Source: Conus ventricosus
Lineage: Eukaryota > Mollusca > Gastropoda > Neogastropoda > Conidae
Direction: 5' to 3'
Length of the DNA: 64,000 nt
Assembly (NCBI GenBank): GCA_018398815.1
Contig: CM031601.1
Span: 20,834,466-20,898,465, forward strand
Part shown: positions 24,600 through 37,900 of the stretch, piece after piece
Numbering within the stretch: position 1 is the first letter of the stretch
Layout: each line of letters opens with the position of its first letter
Translations under genes and position numbers: made by a program
The notes under the pieces: model-generated
Seen by the model: only the letters and a program-made list of their open reading frames with translations
Databases searched by the model: none
Told to the model about the DNA's origin: nothing

Positions 24600-27500
24600 T
24601 GTATTGATGACATGTCTTGGTGTAACATTTTGTTGTTGACATGTCTGTGTGTTACAGTATGTTGTCGATGTGCCTTTCTGTTGGAATGTGTCGATGATAT
24701 GTCTTGGTGTACCTTGTGGTGTTGACTTAAGGTGTTACATTGTGTTATTGGCATATCAGGGTGATACGTTGTGTTAATGACATGCCACACTGTAACTTGT
24801 GTTTCATGACATGTCATGGTGAAACATGGTGAAACATGTCAGCGTATAACCTTATGTCATTGACATGTAACAGTGTAACATTTTGTTGTTATCATACCAT
24901 GGAATCACATAGTGAACGTGTGGCTGACATGTCACAGTGTTTGTATTGTTGACCTGTCACAGTGTTGGACTGTATTGTTGACATGACGTGGTGTAATATT
25001 GTGTTTATGACATGGTGTGGTTTTACACTGTTCTGTTGACATAGCATGATGTTACAGTGTATTGTTGATTCACTGAATTACCAGTGAATTACAGGTGTTA
25101 TTAGCCAGTCATGGTGGTACATTATGTAGTTGACATATCATGTCATTGTGTTGCTAATACGTTGAAAGTGACTCATTTGCACAGTTTGTTGCAAATAGAA
25201 TGTTTGACATTGATGGAAAGGGGAAAAAAAAAAGAAACCACAGGTGTTGGGAACCACACAGACAGAACTGTGTTCATGGATTAGTGGCTCTAACAAGCAC
25301 ATGGCTGTGAAATGTACGCATGTCTGTGGACAACTCACAAACAGGCTTCAGTCAAACATAGACTGGGGGGCAGTTCATTTCCGTGAAGATACACTGATGT
25401 GACGGACATCTGATCTGTGGGTGGAGGTAGAGACCTCTGAGATATCTGTGAAATAACGAGCGATAGGGATCACATGACAGGAAGCCTGCTTGTGAGATGT
25501 GTCCCCAGACTCCAGCCTTGCATTACCTCTGTGCTGCATGACCTCTGCCCTGCATGACCCTGCTTTGCCGGCAGGCTGGGTGTTGGGGCTGACCTCGGAG
25601 CAGCAGACCAAGCAGATGGGGTCCACCCACGCCAAGCTGGATCCCCTGGCAACCGCTAAGATATCTACTCTCAAGTAGGTCATGTCCTGACCCAGTGTGT
25701 GCAGCTTCCCAGGGAAATGTTGAAGATGTCCATGCTCAAGTAGGTCAGGTCACCAGGGTCAGCGTCTGGTGGAAACGGTTTTAGGCATCTAAGCTGTAGT
25801 GGATCATGCTCCTTGCAGCCTATTTGGGATATCTCTCAGGAGCTTATCAGTTTGTTTTAAGCCGATCCTACTGAAATTCTGCAGTGTACTTTTCCATTCT
25901 TTCCTGTGTTTGTTTCTGTAGCGCCCTACTGTCTGGATATTCAAAACATTCTGTTCATAGACTCAAGGTACAGAACTGTGCCACTGACCTTTTTTTCCAT
26001 TTAAATTACAACTTGTCACAACCGTGTCTCTCTTGATTTGCATTGCCTCCATGCTACAAAAAGGAATCTGCCATAAAGGAGGTGTACAGTACTGTAGAAT
26101 TGTGGACAGCTCTGTTCAATTCCGTCTGTTTGACCTCTTTCCAGTCTTCATTCTTTTGCACAATCCTCTTTCCAGTCTTCATTCTTTTGCACAACTCTCT
26201 TTCCAGTCTTCATTCTTTCGCACAATCCTCTTTCCAGTCTTCATTCTTTTGCACAACTCTCTTTCCAGTTTTCATTCTTTTGCACAACCCTCTTTCCAGT
26301 CTTCATTCTTTTGCACAATCCACTTTCCAGTCTTCATTCTTTTGCACAACCCTCTTTTCAGTCTTCATTCTTTTGCACAATCCTCTTTCAAGTCTTCATT
26401 CTTTTGCACAACCCTCTTCCAGTCTTCATTCTTTTGCACAACCTTCTTTCCAGTCTTCATACTTTTGCACAACCCTCTTTCCAGTCTTCATTCTTTTGCA
26501 CAACCCTCTTTTCAGTTTCATTGTTTTGCACAACCCTCTTTTCAGTCTTCATTCTTTTGCACAACCCTCTTTCCAGTCTTCATTCTTTTGCACAGTCCTC
26601 TTTCCAGTCTTCATTCTTTTGCACAATCCTCTTTTCAGTCTTCATTCTTTTGCACAACCCTCTTTTCAGTCTTCATTCTTTTGCACAACCCTCTTTCCAG
26701 TCTTCATTCTTTTGCACTACCCTCTTTCCAGTCCTCATTCTTTTGCACAACCCTCTTTCCAGTCTTCATTCTTTTGCACCACCCTCTTTCCAGTCTTCAT
26801 TCTTATGCACAATCCTCTTTCCAGTCTTCATTCTTTTGCACAACCCTCTTTCCAGTCTTCATTCTTTTGCACAACCCTCTTTCCAGTCTTCATTCTTTTG
26901 CACAACCCTCTTTCCAGTCTTCATTCTTTTGCACAATCCTCTTTCCAGTCCTCATACTTTTGCACAACCCTCTTTCCAGTCTTCATTCTTTTGCACAATC
27001 CTCTTTCCAGTCTTCATTTTTTTTTTGCACAACCCTCTTTCCAGTCTTCATTCTTTTGCACAACCCTCTTTCCAGTCTTCATTCTTTTGCACAACCCTCT
27101 TTCCAGTCTTCATTCTTTTGCACAATCCTCTTTCCAGTCCTCATTCTTTTGCACAACCCTCTTTCCAGTCTTCATTCTTTTGCACAACCCTCTTTCCAGT
27201 CTTCATTCTTTTGCACAATCCTCTTTCCAGTCCTCATTCTTTTGCACAACCCTCTTTCCAGTCTTCATTCTTTTGCACAACTCTCTTTCCAGTCTTCATT
27301 CTTTTGCACAACCCTCTTTCCAGTCTTCATTCTTATGCACAACCCTCTTTTTAGTTTTCATTCTTTTGCACAATCCTTTTCCAGTCTTCATTCTTGTGCA
27401 CAACCCTCTTTCCAGTCATCATTCTTTTGCACAATCCTCTTTCCAGTCTTCATTCTTTTGCACAATCCTCTTTCCAGTCTTCATTCTTTTGCACAACCCT

Positions 27501-29543
27501 CTTTCCAGTCTTCATTCTTTTGCACAGTCCTCTTTCCAGTCCTCATTCTTTTGCACAATCCTCTTTCCAGTCTTCATTCTTTTGCACAACCCTCTTTCCA
27601 GTTTTCATTCTTTTGCACAACCCTCTTTCCAGTCTTCATTCTTTTGCACAACCCTCTTTCCAGTCTTCATTCTTTTGCACAACCCTCTTTCCAGTCTTCA
27701 TTCTTTTGCACAATCCTCTTTCCAGTCTTCATTCTTTTGCACAACCCCCTTTCCAGTCTTCATTCTTATGCACAACCCTCTTTCCAGTCTTCATTCTTTT
27801 GCACAATCCTCTTTCCAGTCTTCATTCTTATGCACAACCCTCTTTCCAGTCTTCATTCTTTTGCACAATCCTCTTTCCAGTCTTCATTCTTATGCACAAT
27901 CCTCTTTCCAGTCTTCGTTCTTTTGCACAACCCTCTTAATTAATGATCTTTCCAGTCTTCATTCTTATGCACAATCCTCTTTCCAGTCTTAATTCTTATG
28001 CACAATCCTCTTTCCAGTCTTCATTCTTTTGCACAAACCTCTTTCCAGTCTTCATTTTTTTTGCACAATCCTCTTTCCAGTTTTCATTCTTTGCACAATC
28101 GTCTTTCCAGTCTTTATTCTTTTGCACAATCCTCTTTCCAGTCTTCATTCTTTTGCACAATCCTCTTTCCAGTCTTCATTCTTTTGCACAATCCTCTTTC
28201 CAATCTTCATTCTTATGCACAATTTTCTTTCCAGTCTTCATTCTTATGCACAATCCTCTTTCCAGTCTTCATTCTTTTGCACAATCCTCTTTCCAGTCTT
28301 CATTTGTTTTTTCCAATCTTCATTCTTTTGCACAATCCTCTTTCCAGTCTTCATTCTTTTGCACAATCTGCAGACGCTGGCTGGATTAGAGACTCCCAGT
28401 CTCTTTCACACAATTCTTTGGTGAGTGATCATTTTACAATGCCTACCTTGTTCACACCATCCTACGGTGATACATCCTTTACAGTTCCTGCCTTCTGCAC
28501 ACGGTCCTATGGTGAGTGATCTTTTAGAGTTCTGACCTTGCTGACATAGTCCAATGGTGACAGAATTCTGTACAGTTCCTGCCTTCTGCTCACACAATCC
28601 TTTGGTAAGTGTTCCTTTACATTTCTACCTTGTTCAAACCATTCCATGGTGATGGATCCTTTACAGTTCCTGCCCTCTGCATACAGTCCTATGGTAAACA
28701 ATCTTTTACAGATTTTGCCTTATACAGTCTTGTGGTTAGTGGTCTTTTGCAATTTTTTCATTCTGCATGCAATCCTAACGAAGCCATCCTTTACAGTCCT
28801 TGCATTCTGCATGCATACAATCTTACATTGAGTGATCCTTACAATCCTTGCATCCTGCATGTAGACCTATGGGATTGATCCTTCACAATCCTTCATAATT
28901 CTGCATACAATCCTATGGGATCAATCCTTCATAATCCTTGCATTCTGCATACAATCCTATGATGAGTGATACTTTACAATCCTTGCATTCTGCATACAGT
29001 CCTATGGTGAGTGATCCTTTACAATCCTTGCATTCTGCATACAGTCCTATGGTGAGTGATCCTTTACAATCCTTGCATTCTGCATACAATCATATGGTGA
29101 GTGATCCTTAGAATCCTTGCATTCTGCATACAATCATATGGTAAGTGATTTGCTACAATCCTTGCATTCTGCATACAGTCTGAGTTCTATGGTGAGCGAT
29201 GTTTTATAATCCTTGCATTCTGCATACAATCCAGTGATGAGTGATCTTTTACAATCCTTGTATTTTGCATACAATCCTGTGGTGAGCGATCCTCACTGAT
29301 TGCCGTCTGGTTCACATAGTGATAGATCCTTTACAATTCCTGTCTTCTGCATCTTTAATTTTGGTGAGCTATCATTTTCCATCTAGGCTTTCTCTGTGAA
29401 ACGCGCTTCCCCAATTCAGTCACATACAGCAGAACTCTCCAGTCTTTCAAATCCAGTGTTAAAAAAAAATATTTTCCCTTCCATTCCTGACATTTGTGAG
29501 GTTACCTTACCATGCAGGTGTTTGCATATGTGTGTCAGTGTGT

Positions 29544-29608
<65 letters not shown>

Positions 29609-31917
29609 AATAGATGTGTGTGAGTGTGTGTGTGAAGAGAGAGAGGGGGAGAGAGAGAGAGTGCAGATATATGTTCTGCAGAGAAGAAAGGAAGGCAGGT
29701 GAAAGGGGGGTGGTGGGGTGGAATGTTTGCACATAATCTATACCTAGGGTGTATCCATTGTGTATGCTTGAGTGCTTCAAAGAGACACTAAATTCGTTGC
29801 GTATCAGAATGAGATTTTTGAAAGTAGTTTTATAAATTATTTATCCTTCTAATAAAAATTTCAGGACTGTAAAATCCATGAATGATTTCAATATCCCTTG
29901 TTTACTAATTGATGGAAAATTATTTTTCAACTAAAAATGAGACACGAACAATGTATTAAACCAGTGCAAATAACTGCTACTTAAAGTGCAGATAACTGCT
30001 ACTTAAAACTAACCCCATTGTGTTGTAAATGTTTTGAAGAATAACTACCACTGATGTGTCATTTGTGCATTATATCCAGAAAATTATCTTCTAATTATAT
30101 GTATCCAATGTACATTAGATTAAGCGATTTTCTTTCAATGATAACTAAATGTATCCACTGTACTTTTAATAACTGAAAATTATCTTTCAGTGATACCTAA
30201 GATATCCAAAAGAGAGAAAAAAAAGGTTTTTTTTTAACATTTTGAAAAATGCTAGCATCAGGAAATTGTAAGATAATGTGGTGCATTTCAGAGAAGCTTG
30301 ATCTCAGTTGCAAATACAGTCATGTAAATAAGTGTAATATCATGATCCCACAACAGAACAAAATTTGGAGAGCAGAGAGTTTATCCTTACTTCCATACCC
30401 AATTAGGCAGTAAGAGTGATTGCCCTTAGTGAGTTTACTCCATTGCAATGACAGACAGACACACAGACCTTGGCTTCAGCCGGCAGAGTGAGTGAAGTCC
30501 CTGAAGTGGCACGATGATGGCTTAGTCATCCTTTTCAAGTGCCCCTCTTTCCTAGCCCCCCTCCCCCCCCCCCCCCCCCCCAAACTGCAGGCGTGAAGAG
30601 TGGCCCTTGACAAGGACCTTCATTCTTCTGGCCACCTTCATTGTCCAGTCTCAGCTCCAGACAGGTGGAGATGGAGCAGATGAATGTCCTGTCAGAGTCC
30701 AGGAGATGTGCCTTCAGAGGACAGGGTCGGGAACCCAGTGCTCTCTGCTGTGGCGATGTTGGGGAAATGATGTGACAGAATTCCAGGATAACAAGCTCCT
30801 TAGGCAGGTCATTCACCAGGTTTATGTCTGTGGCCAGAAACCACTTCCCCGAGAGCATATATAAGGGCTCATGAAGTGTGGGCTCTCTCTTCCAGTGGCA
30901 TCCAGTGGTAAAGCATTACTGTCGCTGACAGGTTGGAAGTCGAAGACAGCCTTGCGACATTCTTATTGCTTGTCACTTTTGTGCCATTCTCTCAAGGGAG
31001 AGGGATTAATACTTTGACCTCCAGGCTAAGTGTGGAAGCTCTTAGTGGCCCCTGGCATTGAGTTCTAGGCTTGGGGAACAGTAGAGAGACATTCTTCTTT
31101 TGTAGGATCATTGTCTTCCTATTCAGTTGAGTATGTTTACGATTTTATATTTGGATATTCTGGCTTTGGTTTGGATAGGTATGAGAAAAAGGAATATTAC
31201 TGCTAAAAGTAGTTTTGTGATATACCTGCCTGTCCACACCTCGCATATCCCTGCTTGGTCGGGAATAGCTGCAAAAACTGAGCTAGTCTGCATATGGCTC
31301 AATGAAGTGAACTCGCTGAAGTCAATCATTTTTATGCCTGACTGGATGTAGAGGCAAGGTTAGCTCCCTGTTCTCTCTCAACCTTTTTTTTTTCCATTTG
31401 ATCCTGCGTTTGTTTGGACAGATGATTATATTGTAAAACTATTTTTAGTAGTAAAATTCCTTTTTCTGTTGTAATGAAAATCTTGAACAACTTGTTCATA
31501 ATTTTACTGTGGGATTGATACATACCAGTCAGTTTAGCATGCTATACTGTACCACATAATCATGTTCTATGTAATTTTTTCTCCCCAGCTGATTCTGGTG
31601 TAACTTCTGTATATTCTCTGTAAATTTGATGATACCCATTTGATAATGTTGACATGCAATGTTTTGATAAATCCTTCAATGCAGGAGACTGAAGTTGAAG
31701 AGATGGCATGATTATATTGACAGGACAGAGCTGGATTCTCTTCAGAGCAAGGTGTCAGTGGAACGTGAGCGGTACCAGCAGTCGGCCTACTCCAAGTCGG
31801 CGATGTCGGCCATTCCGCTGTTCAACATCAATGACAAGTTTGTCCTGAACAGAGAGGATGCCAGCTACACCCTCAGTGTGGAGCTCCAGATGCCCATTGA
31901 CAATGTGCTGCTGCAGG

Positions 31918-31967
<50 letters not shown>

Positions 31968-34900
31968 ACCTGTTTACCAATACGATTTTGCCGTAATTTT
32001 TACGGAAATAAATCAAAATTACGGGAATTAAGATCAGACGTTTTCAAGGACCTACATGAACCCATGTCTTAGAATGTGTCATTCCATTTATCAAACATGT
32101 ACTAGCTTACTTACTAGGATTTACATCTCATGATAGTGAAAATCATATTTACATAATCATTCATAGCAAAAGTCGCATGTTCATGACTGATTGTTTATCA
32201 GGTGAGTACACTTTTTGTGTCCGTACTTTGTTTTTCAGTGATTGTTTCTGTTCCAGCCCAGATGTGGTCTTTTTGGCTGACTGAGCTAAAAACAACATGA
32301 CTTGACTGAGTATCGTGCAGCAGTCCTTCAGATCCCAGCGAAAGTTGTATCGTAGTGCATTTGTGCTTCGCAGGTTGAGTGCAGTTGTAGCGCATTTTGT
32401 CATCTAAAAGCTGAGTGCCTCTCACTGTTGCAGAGTGATGTTCCTGTGGACTTGCTGGATGTTGAGAAGAACTCAGCAGTGGTCAGCTACAGTGCCTGTA
32501 ACCCTGAGGTGAGACTGCTTCTGTCATGTGACTTTGAAGTGGGACGTTCTGAGTCATCTTACTCTGAGGTCAATCTGTCTTTATCCTGCATCGCTGAGGC
32601 CAGTCTGTCTTTATCCCCTGAAACTGATGTCGGTCTGTCTGTGTACTGTAACTCTTAGGTCAGTCTTTATCCTGTTGCTCCAAGGTGAGTCTGTCATTAT
32701 CCTGTAACTGTGAGGTCTGTCTGACCTTATCTTGTAACTCTGAGGTCAGTCTGATCTTCCCTCCGGGGGTTGCAACCTTGACGTGGTCGAAGGGCTTGCG
32801 TGGTCCTGTGATCCCTTAGGCTTTGCTGGCGGGGCATCAATACTTGGAGATAGGCTGGTTTTTTCAAACTGCTTCTAGGCCTGTGAAGTCGAGATGCTGC
32901 CTGGCCTAAGCATAACGTGGTAAGGAGTTGATGCCCCTGGTAGGGCTTCCCATGTCAGATAGGCTAAGGGTGAGGATCCTGACTAAGAGTAACCCGCCTT
33001 TCTCCTTTTCTTGTTTTCTCTCTTTCTTATTTGGCCCTTTTCTATCTTCGTCTCCCCTTCAAGTCTTCTTTTCCACACTCTTTTTCTCTCTGTGGTCTCC
33101 TTAAGATCCGCCGCGTTGGCCGTGCAGTGCGACCTGTGTCGGAGGGGGATGAGATCCTGGTGATTGAGAGGGCCAGTGCTTGAGGAGGCCAGTGCTCTCA
33201 ACACATCACTTTGGCTCGGACCTCTCCTAGACAGGGAGTACACTTTGGCCCGGGTGTACTAATCGGCTCCCCTTATTGGGGCTGGGTCAAGACAGGCAGT
33301 TCCCCTGCTGGCCAAGTGAACCCCTGCAGTGCTCGACTCTCTGTTCCCGGGAGTTGAGCATGATCAGGGGGGATAGGGGTAGTAGCGTTCTGTTTGTCGT
33401 ATGTCTCTCCTGAAGCCTGGAAGGGGTCAAGACAGTGATTCTTGGCCCTGGCCCCTTAGTTGGACTCCAAGGTGGGTGGGTAAGGGAGAGATGAAATACA
33501 ATAAAATACATCATGGCTTTTGCAAAAAATATCCCCCCCAAAAAGAAGAGGAAGGCAGCATCCCCTATTTCAGGGATTTTCAAACTGACAGTGACTCGGA
33601 TATCGAGGTTAGACAGAGGACAGGATTCTGGGCTTCCTGGCTCGTGATGGAAGGGACGGAGCAGAAAAACCCATTTCAGCTCTGAGTCCTTTTGCTATCC
33701 ACAGGCATGGAATTGTCAGCGAAAACGCTGATTTCCGCGGCAGTAAAATTTGCTTTCCGCGAAAACGAAATTGCGTCCGCGAAAAAAAAAAAATCTGGGG
33801 TACAAAAAATATAAAGCCACGGTTTTAGCTGTTGCTGAACTAGCCTCGCTGGCCTAGACCAAGTTATACTAACGCGAGCGTTATCTCGTTCTCTGTTCTC
33901 GTTCTCGCGGAAGTTTGGGTATGGACGATCGAGACTATTGCGGAACACGAGCGTACTGTGTTTGCGTGCTGCGAACGCCTGCCTCAGTTACCCGAATCGC
34001 CAGCAACAGCAGCTATTAACTCTCGCGGGCAGCCCAAATTTGTGAATATCGTGACTTTCTGCGCATGCGCAAACTTTGAACAGGGCGAGTTTTCAACATG
34101 GCGTGCCTTGGTCGTGTGGTAAACTTCGGCGATCCGTTCGAAGACAAGTGCCCAAATAAATGGAAATGGGAGTGGATATTTGTAGTTGTGGAGGTGGAAA
34201 TCGGAGATGTAGTAAAGAAGGAGCGCCTTGGGACGCGCTTTCGCAAGATAAATATCAGTGGAGCTGCACGGTGTATTGTCTGCAACAAAGACGTATCTTA
34301 CGCCAGTCGTGGTGTTTCAACACTGACTGACCATCTCCGCTCAAAGAAGCATCTGGATGACATTCTTCTCAGTGACAGCAGTAAACAGGGGAGCTGCTTG
34401 TGTGACATTCTTCTTAGTGACAGCAGTAAACAGGGGAGCTGCTTGTGTGGCAGTCTTCTCAGCAGTAAACTTCAAATACCTTCCTGTTTTCTCTTCAGAG
34501 ATGCTTGCCTCAGCTCTGGAGGTAATGCCTGGTGCCAGTGTCTGTAACCAGTTTCAAGTGAATGTGTGCAGGCTTAACTTTTCTTTTGTGTGTGTGGGGA
34601 TGTTTCTTGTTTGGTGTGTTGACCAGTTGGTTGGTTGGTTGATTGGTGATTGTTTGGATTGGTTGGGTTGGTTGATTGTTGTTTTGTTTTTGTTGTTTGT
34701 TTTGTTTGTTTTTTGAGCCTGTGTGATCTTTGTAGTCAGCTGGAGATAAACTCATAGAACTGAATAAAAACATTTTGTGTGAAAATTGTTTTTGTTTGTT
34801 GTTTTAATGCTAATTTACTTCATTTTTTTTTTTACGTTCTTAAATCCATAAAAATGAAGTCAGGATAGCCCAGATTGCACAGATTTTGATCTTGAAAAAA

Positions 34901-37900
34901 AAAATTTTTCCGGGGGGGCATGCCCCCGGACCCCCCTAGATTTCAGAGTTTTCCCTTTCAGTCAATTCCCATGCCTGTATCCAGAAGGGCTTCCAAGGTT
35001 TAGCAGGTGACCCTCAGTCCATCAAAAGATTACGGAATGGCTCATTTCTCGTTCAGTGCAAATAAAAAAAACAGTCAGAACAGCTGCTGAGGGCAACAAA
35101 GCTTGTGGACAGGGAGATCAGGGTGACTCCCCATAAACAATTGAACTCGTCCAAAGGGGTGATTCGATGCCATATATTTGACAGGTGTTTCTGAGGCGGA
35201 GATCAAGACGGAACTGGCGTCCCAGGGTGTGACGGAGGTGCATAGGGTGACAGTAAAGAAAGGTGCAGAAAGAGTGGCCAACAACACCCTCTTTCTGACA
35301 TTCTGCAACCCTGTGCTGCCTCCGGTCATCAAAGTCGGTTACTTGAATGTTCGAGTTCAGTTATATGTTCCGTCCCCATTGAGGTGCTTCAGATGCCAGA
35401 GGTTTGGCCATGTCAGAGACCGCTGTTCTGGGCAGGAGGTGTGCGGTGTTTGCTGCAAGGCAACCCATGATGGACCGTGTAAAGACCCGGCACATTGTGC
35501 TAACTGCGGTGGCGACCATTCCTCCTCTTCACGAAACTGTCCTCTTTGGATTTAGGAATCCACTATACAACGCATCAAAACAGAAAAGAAAATCTCCTTT
35601 TTTGAGGCCCGCAAACAGGTTGTTGGTAGTCAGACGCCAACAGCTTCTTCATATGCTTCGGCCGTAAAGACAGTTCCCACTCGGTCAGTCTGCTGCCAGA
35701 CTGATGAATTCATTTTTTCTAAGACATTGCAAGGAAGAATTGTAAACTCTGGTGGAAGCAGGTCCACCACCTCCCAACCCAAAGTGAATGCCCTGGTGGA
35801 GGACAAAAAATCCGCCACCCTCAGACTGCCCAGCAGTCTACAACATCTGCTGCTGGGCAGATTAAAAAACCAGCACTCCCGCCTCGAATTCCTCTGTACA
35901 GTGCCCGTGCGGGCAAGGGGAGTTCAACCAGTGTGGAGATGGTGGAGATGAGGAAGAAACCTCCACCGTCTCCCAAATCCAGACCTTCTTCACCTGTTGG
36001 CAAGTCTGCCAACGGTCTGAAGATGCAAACAGTCCGGTACAACTCTCAATAAATTTACACCTTTAGAAGCAGACGTTGATGAGGAGATGACCTGATCTCT
36101 CTCCTTTTCGCCCTCTGCACCATGGATAGTACAATATTCCATTGGAATATCCGGGGACTAAATTCCAACTTCGAGGAGCTGCAGCTTCTGTGTCAATCTA
36201 TAAAACCTTCCGTCGTGGCTCTTCAGGAAACTCAAATTAAAAGCCAGAAGACCTTCACTCTTTCTGGCTTTAATATTCTTTCAAAACCTGCACAACCATC
36301 CACGTTGGACTGTCGGGCGGTGTTGCCCTTCTCATACATAAAACTCTGCTGTATAGTCCGGTCGCTTGACTACCTCCCTTCAGGCTGTAGCTGCGAGAAT
36401 CACTCTCCACAAGACTGTGACAATCTGTTCCATTTATCTACCACCTTCTGTCCCGGTTTGTCGTCAGGACCTTGTCAGTCTGATAGGAGAACTTCCTCGA
36501 CCTTTTTTGCTGTTGGGTGACTTTAACGGTCACAATCCTCTTTGGGGTAGTGTCAGTTCATCATCCAGAGGTCAGCTTATTGAGGAGGTCCTTTCGGATT
36601 TGGATTTGTGTTGTCTGAACGACGATCTGCAACTTACCTCCACTCTTCCACAGGTTCACTTTCGTGTTTTAGATTTGTCGATTTGTGACCCCTCGCTGGT
36701 CCTGGACTATGAGTGGTCTGTCCATGACGATCTGCACGGAAGTGACCATTTCCCTGTCCTTTTACAACCCGTAATAACTGAACACGTCTCTGTCTCTCAA
36801 CATCTAAATTATAAGAAAGCAAACTGGGATCTATATGCAGCCACCATTTCTAAGGAATTCCAGGACACTGATTTTCTTCAGAGTCCAGACCCAGCAGAAT
36901 CTCTGACTAACACTGTGATCAAATGTGCTAAAGCCTGTATTCCAGTGTCTTCCGACAAACTCCAAATGCCAAAACACCTTGGTTCGATTCAGACTGCCAA
37001 CAAATTTCCAAAGTTCGAAAACGAGCTCAGCGTCGGGTATACCAACGACCTTGGGTCCCAACGCTCGAGCCCATCAGAGACACACTTTTAAAATCAGTAA
37101 ACGTCAGTCCTGGAGAAGCTTCTGCTGCAGGCTGACATCAAAAACTTCCAAGAAAAAAGTGTGGAACATCATTAGAAAATAAAAGGGGAAGAACACCTGT
37201 CCCACTGTGAACCATCTCAAGTTTTCGGACTCTTTAATAACAGAGAAAAAAGCAGTTGCTAATCTGCTTGCTTCAACCATTGAAAGAATTCCTCCTCTTC
37301 TAACAAATCAGCCAGTTTTGTCAAAAACAAAGCCCTTAAAGAAAAATCACCTGCAACTTTTTGTCTGACAACATGGAAGACTACAATCTTCCTTTCACGT
37401 TAAATGAACTGAAATCTGCCTTACTTTCTTGCAGCGATTCCTCTCCGGGTATAGATGAAATCCATTATCAAACTGTTGAAACATCTTCCGCAAATAGGTC
37501 TGAACATTACTGCTACAGGTATACAACCATGTGTAGACTACTGGTTCTTTCCCTTCTTGGCGAAAAGCCCTCATTGTTCCCATTCCCAACCTGGAAAAGA
37601 TCTTTCTAACCATCAAACTACCGTCCCATAGCTTTGACCAGCTGTGTCTGTAATATTGAGGAAAATGGTCAATGCTAGACTCATGTGGAAACTGGAAACC
37701 GATGGCCTTTTGGCGAAAGAACAGTGTGGTTTCCGCAAACATCGGACTACAGTTGACCATTTGATTCGTCTGGAATTACACTTCGGAACGCCTTTCTGAA
37801 CAAACAGCATGCAGTGGCAATTTTCTTTGACTTGGAGAAGGCCTACGATACCACCTGGAAGTCGGGGATACTTCATGATCTCCATGATCTGGGTTTTCGA

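Larger units (their letters stand above)
33702..34977 (+). mobile_element. DNA transposon with BED-type finger, nested in the LINE
   Basis: The ends are inverted: CAGGCATGGAATTG at 33702 and CAATTCCCATGCCTG ending at 34977. They are flanked by TATCCA at 33696-33701 and 34978-34983, a 6-bp target duplication. It splits the LINE ORF1 codons ...SPFAI / QKG... exactly. The interior carries an ORF with a zinc finger but no transposase catalytic domain. Superfamily unclear: the finger suggests hAT or a relative, but a 6-bp duplication is not the usual 8. Confidence 0.8.
33493..35555 (+). pseudogene. LINE ORF1 (gag-like, zinc knuckles), interrupted
   Basis: The N-terminal part, from about 33493, reads YNKIHHGF...DFQTDSDSD and ends NPFQLSPFAI at the transposon. 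After the insertion it resumes [20 protein letters not shown] at 34984. The C-terminal part (35178-35555) has [27 protein letters not shown] and [18 protein letters not shown]. These are the three cysteine knuckles that bind nucleic acid in I/Jockey-type ORF1 proteins. Additional frameshifts lie near 35090-35180. Non-functional as read. Confidence 0.88.

Noticed and set aside
26024..28519. Long open frames (600+ codons) in three plus-strand frames
   Set aside because: They are the cyclic translation of a stop-free 31-bp tandem repeat inside a BBS7 intron.
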